Below, one piece after another: positions 9,129-13,266 of a DNA stretch of 13,266 nt. This DNA comes from Bacteroidota bacterium (GTDB lineage: Bacteria; Bacteroidota; Ignavibacteria; Ignavibacteriales; Melioribacteraceae), in NCBI GenBank assembly GCA_021812745.1, contig JAKAMS010000030.1, positions 1-13,266 on the forward strand. The letters are read 5' to 3'. The first letter of the stretch is position 1. The number at the start of each line of letters is the position of its first letter. The notes below the pieces were generated by a model. The model had not been told where the DNA came from and did no database searches. It was given only the letters and a program-made list of their open reading frames with translations. A program made the translations under genes and the position numbers.

Positions 9129-9202
9129 GGGTTCTTAGCTCAGTTGGTTAGAGCGTCTGCTTGACGTGCAGAAGGTCATAGGTTCGAATCCTATAGAACC
9201 CA
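9129..9202 (+). tRNA. tRNA-Val(GAC)
   Basis: A 74-base cloverleaf: acceptor GGGTTCT/AGAACCC, D arm GCTC...GAGC, anticodon stem TCTGC/GCAGA with loop TTGACGT (anticodon GAC), T arm ATAGG/CCTAT, discriminator A. CCA is not encoded. It is probably co-transcribed with tRNA-Leu and is followed by a terminator 7 bases downstream. Confidence 0.96.
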
Positions 9203-9209
9203 CACCAAC

Positions 9210-9233
9210 TCGGAGTTTTCTCCGATTTTTTTT
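9210..9233 (+). terminator. Intrinsic terminator between tRNA-Val and thrS
   Basis: Stem TCGGAG / CTCCGA with a TTTT loop, followed by eight T residues (9226-9233). The T-tract ends 10 bases before the thrS ATG. It should end the tRNA transcript, but because it sits in the thrS leader it also has to be passed for thrS expression unless another promoter exists. Confidence 0.8.
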
Positions 9234-9243
9234 AGAAATGATT

Positions 9244-11172
9244 ATGGATAAAATAAAAATAAAATTTCCTGACGGATCCGAAAGAGAATTCGATAAAGGA
9301 ATTACTCCGTTTGAAATTGCTAAGTCAATTTCAAATCGTCTTGCCGATGATGCTTTGGTTGCTAAAATTGATGGCAAGGTTCGCGAACTTTCAACCAAGA
9401 TTAATCAAGACGCATCATTGCAGATTTTCACTTTTGATGATGAGCAGGGTAAACAAACTTATTGGCATTCAACATCACATTTGATGGCACATGCTGTTCA
9501 ATCAATATATCCGGAAGCCAAATTTGGTGTTGGTCCCGCAATTGACGCAGGCTTCTATTACGATATTGATATTAATTCTGTCTTGAGCGAAGAAGATCTT
9601 TCCAAAATCGAAAAGAAGATGATGGAAATTTCATCACAAAAAAATCCTTTTAAGAGAACAGAACTTCCCAAAAATGAAGCTGTTAAGTTCTTTGAAAAGA
9701 AAGGTGATAATTATAAACTAGAAATTCTGAGCGAGCTTGATTCAAGTGAAGTAATAAGCATTTATGATGAAGGCGACTTTACCGATCTTTGTACCGGACC
9801 ACACCTTCCGGATGCCGGGAAAATAAAATTTGTAAAACTTCTAACTGTTTCCGGTTCTTATTGGCGTGGTGATGAAAAGAATAAACGGATGCAGAGAATC
9901 TATGGCATTTCATTTCCCAAAAAGAAAATGCTTGAAGATTATTTGCTCTTTCTTGAAGAAGCTAAGAAGCGCGATCACCGCAAACTCGGCAAGCAACTTG
10001 ATCTGTTTAGTGTTCATGAAGAAGCGGGAGCTGGTCTGATCTACTGGCATCCTAAAGGTGCAAGAGTAAGAAATACTATTGAAACATTTTGGAGATCGGA
10101 ACATTTTAAAAATGGCTACGATCTTCTTTATTCACCGCACATGGGTAAAAGCTGGCTATGGGAGACAAGCGGTCACTTAGTTACTTATAAAGAAAACATG
10201 TATTCACCAATGAGTATTGATGATCAGGATTATTTTGTTAAACCGATGAATTGCCCGTTTCATATTATGATTTATAAGACACAACTTCGTTCATATAGAG
10301 ATTTGCCTTTACGATGGGCTGAACTTGGGACAGTTTATAGATACGAAAAAAGTGGCGTTCTTCATGGACTTTTAAGAGTCCGCGGGTTTACTCAAGATGA
10401 TGCACATATTTTCTGCTCACGTGAACAAATTGAAGATGAGATTATAGAAGTAGTTCGTTTCTCTATTTCTCTGCTTAGCTCATTTGGTTTTAATGAATTA
10501 AAATTTTACGTTGCAACAAAGCCTGAAAAAGCAGTTGGTGATGATAAAGAATGGGATAGGGCAACCCAATCGTTAAAACATGCAATGGAAAGAGAAAATC
10601 TTCCTTACGAAATGGATGAAGGCGGCGGTGCGTTTTACGGACCAAAGATTGATATTAAGATTAAAGATGCATTGAATCGTGAATGGCAGTTAAGTACAAT
10701 TCAGTTTGATTTCAATTTGCCAGAAAGATTTAAGATGACATATATAGGCGAAGATGGAAAAGAACATCAGCCTTATATGGTTCACCGTGCATTGCTCGGT
10801 TCTATTGAAAGATTCATGGGAATTTTAATTGAACATTACGGCGGTGCTTTCCCAACCTGGTTAGCGCCGGTTCAAGTTGCTGTTATTCCGGTTTCACAAA
10901 ACTATTTTGAATATGGTAAAAAAGTTGTTGCTGAATTAAAATCGAAAAATATTATAGTGGAGTTTGACGAACGCAATGAAAAGATAGGATATAAAATTCG
11001 CGATTGGGAAACTCAAAAAGTACCGTATATGTTGATTGTTGGTGAGAAAGAAAAAGAATCCGGAACAGTATCTGTTCGTCAGCATAAACTTGGAGATAAA
11101 GGAAGTTTATCATTACAAGATTTTATTAATACAATTTCTGAAGAGATAAACAACAGGACAAACCACAATTAA
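9244..11172 (+). CDS. thrS: Threonyl-tRNA synthetase
   Basis: A full-length class II synthetase (642 residues from ATG 9244; E. coli 642), charging tRNA-Thr in the cytoplasm. It has an N-terminal TGS domain (about 1-62), then the editing domain with His75xxxHis79 and Cys183xxxHis187 that removes mischarged serine. The catalytic core has zinc ligands Cys337 (PMNCPFH), His388 and His514, each three residues after the E. coli positions, and a C-terminal anticodon-binding domain follows (about 545-642). The frame stays open upstream through tRNA-Val, but the protein family begins at this ATG (or at 9238, two residues longer). No strong Shine-Dalgarno site is seen. It heads thrS-infC-rpmI-rplT, with infC starting 12 bases after its stop. 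Confidence 0.98.
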   Translation: MDKIKIKFPDGSEREFDKGITPFEIAKSISNRLADDALVAKIDGKVRELSTKINQDASLQIFTFDDEQGKQTYWHSTSHLMAHAVQSIYPEAKFGVGPAIDAGFYYDIDINSVLSEEDLSKIEKKMMEISSQKNPFKRTELPKNEAVKFFEKKGDNYKLEILSELDSSEVISIYDEGDFTDLCTGPHLPDAGKIKFVKLLTVSGSYWRGDEKNKRMQRIYGISFPKKKMLEDYLLFLEEAKKRDHRKLGKQLDLFSVHEEAGAGLIYWHPKGARVRNTIETFWRSEHFKNGYDLLYSPHMGKSWLWETSGHLVTYKENMYSPMSIDDQDYFVKPMNCPFHIMIYKTQLRSYRDLPLRWAELGTVYRYEKSGVLHGLLRVRGFTQDDAHIFCSREQIEDEIIEVVRFSISLLSSFGFNELKFYVATKPEKAVGDDKEWDRATQSLKHAMERENLPYEMDEGGGAFYGPKIDIKIKDALNREWQLSTIQFDFNLPERFKMTYIGEDGKEHQPYMVHRALLGSIERFMGILIEHYGGAFPTWLAPVQVAVIPVSQNYFEYGKKVVAELKSKNIIVEFDERNEKIGYKIRDWETQKVPYMLIVGEKEKESGTVSVRQHKLGDKGSLSLQDFINTISEEINNRTNHN

Positions 11173-11184
11173 GAGAGGTATTCC

Positions 11185-11712
11185 ATTAGTCAAGTAAAAT
11201 ATCGAGTCAACCAGGAAATTAGAATTCCCGAAGTTCGGCTCATTGGACCCAATGGAGAAGCTATTGGTGTTGTATCAATAAAAGATGCACTTAAAAAATC
11301 AGAAGAAGCTCAGATGGATTTGGTGGAGATTGCGCCTCAAGCAACCCCACCGGTTTGTAAGATTATAGATTACGGAAAATTTTCCTATGAGATTCAGAAG
11401 AAAGAGAAACTTCAGAAAAAGAAACAACAGGTTAGTGTATTAAAAGAGATTAGATTACATCCAAACACAGATACACATGATTTTGATTTCAAAGCAAGAC
11501 ACGCAATAAATTTTATAGAAGATGGCGATAAAGTAAAAGTGTCTGTAATATTTAAAGGAAGAGAATTAGCTTATACAGAAATAGGCGAAACATTGTTGCG
11601 GAAATTCCTTGAACGCTTAGCCGATGTTGCTAAAGTTGAGCAGGAACCTAAGTTTGAAGGAAGAGCAATGCACGCAATATTAGCACCGTCAAAAAGCAAA
11701 AAGAAAAAATAA
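11185..11712 (+). CDS. infC: Translation initiation factor IF-3, with AUU start codon
   Basis: 175 residues. IF-3 binds the 30S subunit, blocks 50S joining and proofreads the initiator tRNA-start codon pair. The N-terminal domain is visible (YRVNQEIRIPEVRLIG, then MDLVEIAPQATPPVCKIIDYGKF), followed by a Lys-rich linker and the C-terminal domain (VKEIRL-like VLKEIRLHPNTDTHDF, KVKVSVIFKGRE). Between the in-frame stop at 11170 and codon 44 there is no ATG, GTG or TTG. The ATT at 11185 has AGAGG 6 bases upstream and gives exactly the family N-terminus. Starting at the first ATG (11314) would lose the first 43 residues. AUU starts are classical for infC and allow IF-3 to repress its own translation. 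Confidence 0.95.
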   Translation: MSQVKYRVNQEIRIPEVRLIGPNGEAIGVVSIKDALKKSEEAQMDLVEIAPQATPPVCKIIDYGKFSYEIQKKEKLQKKKQQVSVLKEIRLHPNTDTHDFDFKARHAINFIEDGDKVKVSVIFKGRELAYTEIGETLLRKFLERLADVAKVEQEPKFEGRAMHAILAPSKSKKKK

Positions 11713-11724
11713 ACAGGTGATCAA

Positions 11725-11916
11725 ATGCCAAAAATGAAAAGTAATCGTGGAGCGGCAAAAACATTTCGTAAAACCGCATCCGGAAAGATCAAAAGGAGTA
11801 AAGCTTTTAAATCACACATACTAACTTCTAAATCTACAAAGAGAAAAAGAGGATTAAGAAAATCTACTATGGTCTCTGCATCCGAACAGAAGCGTATAAC
11901 TAGATTAATTCAATAA
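11725..11916 (+). CDS. rpmI: 50S ribosomal protein L35
   Basis: A 63-residue, very basic protein beginning [20 protein letters not shown], the standard bL35 N-terminus, with the [13 protein letters not shown] segment in the second half. AGGTG lies 5 bases before the ATG. It follows infC by 12 bases and precedes rplT by 15, in the usual infC-rpmI-rplT order, and is a structural component of the large subunit. Confidence 0.97.
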   Translation: MPKMKSNRGAAKTFRKTASGKIKRSKAFKSHILTSKSTKRKRGLRKSTMVSASEQKRITRLIQ

Positions 11917-11931
11917 GGAGAAAGTAATACC

Positions 11932-12279
11932 ATGCCAAGGTCAGTCAACCACGCTGCTTCAAAAGCAAAGCGTAAAAAAATACTTAAAATGGCGAAGGGC
12001 TACTGGGGTGCCCGGGGCAATGTTTATACCATTGCTAAAACCGCAGTTGAAAAAGGTTTGCAGCACGCTTACCGTGACCGTAAACTTAAAAAGAGAGAAT
12101 ACCGTTCACTATGGATTGTAAGAATAAATGCCGCAGCAAGATTGAACGGAACAACTTACTCTCGTTTGATTAGTGCCCTTGATAAAAAAGGGATTACAAT
12201 CAATAGAAAGTTATTAGCAAGTATGGCAGTAGAAAACCCTCAAGCTTTTGCAGATATAGTAAAATTTGCTATAAACTAA
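11932..12279 (+). CDS. rplT: 50S ribosomal protein L20
   Basis: 115 residues, close to the usual bL20 length. It starts [20 protein letters not shown] and continues with [38 protein letters not shown] and the LNRKLLA-like [11 protein letters not shown] tail. L20 binds 23S rRNA early in 50S assembly, and in other bacteria it represses this operon. I see no obvious L20-binding leader here. A strong AAGGAG lies 10 bases before the ATG. It is the last gene of the operon. Confidence 0.98.
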   Translation: MPRSVNHAASKAKRKKILKMAKGYWGARGNVYTIAKTAVEKGLQHAYRDRKLKKREYRSLWIVRINAAARLNGTTYSRLISALDKKGITINRKLLASMAVENPQAFADIVKFAIN

Positions 12280-12283
12280 TTTT

Positions 12284-12327
12284 TTCCCTCCCGAACTCTT
12301 AAAAAAGTTTCGGGAGGGAATTTTTTT
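12284..12327 (+). terminator. Intrinsic terminator after rplT
   Basis: Left arm TTCCCTCCCGAAC (12284-12296) and right arm GTTTCGGGAGGGAA (12307-12320) form a stem with one bulged base and a 10-base loop, followed by seven T residues. It separates the thrS-rplT operon from pheS, whose ATG lies 20 bases further on. Confidence 0.9.
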
Positions 12328-12347
12328 AAACTGTCGGGAATACAGAA

Positions 12348-13266
12348 ATGATTAACAAGATTGATGAAACCCGAAAAAGTTTTGACGAAGACCTTTCAAA
12401 GGTGGATAGTTCCGCCTCTCTAGAAGAACTACGAGTTAAATATCTCAGCCGTAAAGGATTAGTCTCTCAACTTTTTGAATCTCTTAAAGACGTTTCTAAA
12501 GAAGATAAACCGAAAGTAGGTCAGTCTCTCAATCAATTAAAAATTCATACTCAATCTAAATTTGATGAGATGAAAGAAACTTTTGAGAAGAGTGAAAACA
12601 AATCTGAAGGTTTTGTTGATTTATCTTTGCCTGGTAGAATCCGACCAATTGGAAGCAAGCATATTCTAACTCAAACTCTTGATGAGATCAAAAATATCTT
12701 TAAGGGACTCGGTTTTTCTGTTTATGAAGGACCGGAATTAGAATCCGATTACAATAATTTTGAAGCTCTAAATTTTGCACCAGATCATCCGGCTCGTGAT
12801 ATGCAGGATACTTTCTTCGTTACCGAAGATTTTTTACTGCGGACTCATACTTCACCTGTTCAAGTAAGATTAATGACAGAGAAAAAACCACCGCTGCGAG
12901 CGATAATGCCCGGTAAAGTTTTTCGTAATGAAGCCATCAGCGCTAAAAGTTATTGCTTGTTTCATCAAGTTGAAGGTCTTTACGTAGACACAGATGTTAC
13001 GTTCGCAGAATTGAAAGGAACATTGGTATCATTCGCTAAACAATTTTATGGTCAGGATGTTCAGTATCGGTTCCGCGCAAGTTTTTTCCCGTTTACAGAA
13101 CCAAGCGCAGAGATGGACGTCTGGTGGCAGCCGAAAGGTAAAGAAGGACGCTGGCTTGAAGTTCTTGGATGCGGCATGGTTGACCCGAATGTATTAAAAA
13201 ATGTTGGAATTGATCCGGAAAAATATTGCGGTTATGCTTTTGGAATGGGTGTAGAAAGAACTGCAA
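12348..13266 (+). CDS. pheS: Phenylalanyl-tRNA synthetase alpha subunit (3' partial)
   Basis: The frame is open from ATG 12348 to the right edge (306 codons of an expected 340 or so). An N-terminal coiled-coil tRNA-binding region (about 1-90, with KYLSRKGLVSQLF) is followed by the class II core: motif 2 appears as FRNEAISAKSYCLFHQVEGLYVD and motif 3 begins as GYAFGMGVERTA at the edge. PheS pairs with PheT, probably encoded just outside the window, to charge tRNA-Phe. Its start lies 20 bases after the rplT terminator, so it needs read-through or a promoter overlapping the terminator. No strong Shine-Dalgarno site is seen. Confidence 0.96.
   Translation, partial: MINKIDETRKSFDEDLSKVDSSASLEELRVKYLSRKGLVSQLFESLKDVSKEDKPKVGQSLNQLKIHTQSKFDEMKETFEKSENKSEGFVDLSLPGRIRPIGSKHILTQTLDEIKNIFKGLGFSVYEGPELESDYNNFEALNFAPDHPARDMQDTFFVTEDFLLRTHTSPVQVRLMTEKKPPLRAIMPGKVFRNEAISAKSYCLFHQVEGLYVDTDVTFAELKGTLVSFAKQFYGQDVQYRFRASFFPFTEPSAEMDVWWQPKGKEGRWLEVLGCGMVDPNVLKNVGIDPEKYCGYAFGMGVERTA

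Noticed and set aside
8797..9243. A T-box riboswitch controlling thrS
   Set aside because: GGGTGG and ACCGCG words occur in this stretch but come from tRNA-Leu copies and the promoter discriminator. There is no T-box order, specifier loop or antiterminator.
9166..9243. An N-terminal extension of thrS reaching into tRNA-Val
   Set aside because: The added residues are translated tRNA and terminator sequence. The TGS domain starts at the ATG at 9244.

Overview
The window is a moderately AT-rich stretch of bacterial chromosome, most likely from the Bacteroidota/Chlorobiota/Ignavibacteriota superphylum; Ignavibacteria is my best guess. The reasons are a NagB deaminase carrying the C-terminal PIG-L-type domain known from Bacteroidetes, a SusC/D-free but Bacteroides-like secreted GH2 beta-galactosidase, and tRNA promoters of the TTG / TAnnTTTG type read by the Bacteroidetes primary sigma factor. 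Shine-Dalgarno sites are present but uneven. The lineage is inferred; no rRNA is in the window.

Region 1 (1-4051, + strand) is a carbohydrate unit: the 3' part of a glucosamine-6-phosphate deaminase gene, 13 bases, then a complete exported beta-galactosidase, closed by a hairpin terminator. A single CAU-anticodon tRNA follows with its own promoter and a bidirectional terminator (4201-4232).

Region 2 (4293-8402, - strand) is the most interesting part. In transcription order it encodes a thioredoxin/thioredoxin-reductase fusion, an ArsM-like methyltransferase with conserved cysteines, a 30-residue cysteine-containing peptide gene (6246-6338), an intrinsic terminator, a radical SAM/SPASM peptide-maturase-like enzyme, and a second small SAM methyltransferase. 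I read this as a candidate RiPP-type (ribosomally made, post-translationally modified peptide) or metal/metalloid-thiol system. The peptide would be the substrate, the terminator directly behind it would keep the enzymes below the peptide level, and the fused Trx/TrxR would supply reducing power. The function is inferred and no exact counterpart is known to me.

Region 3 (8403-9233) is a long intergenic stretch followed by a TAnnTTTG promoter, two decayed tandem copies of a tRNA-Leu gene that each carry a small palindromic insertion, the intact tRNA-Leu(UAA), tRNA-Val(GAC) and a terminator.

Region 4 (9244-13266, + strand) is the conserved translation operon thrS-infC-rpmI-rplT, then a strong terminator, then pheS running off the right edge. 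infC can only be read in full from an AUU start codon, the classical autoregulation signal of this gene. The tRNA-unit terminator ends 10 bases before the thrS start, so thrS must be transcribed by read-through or from a promoter I cannot see.
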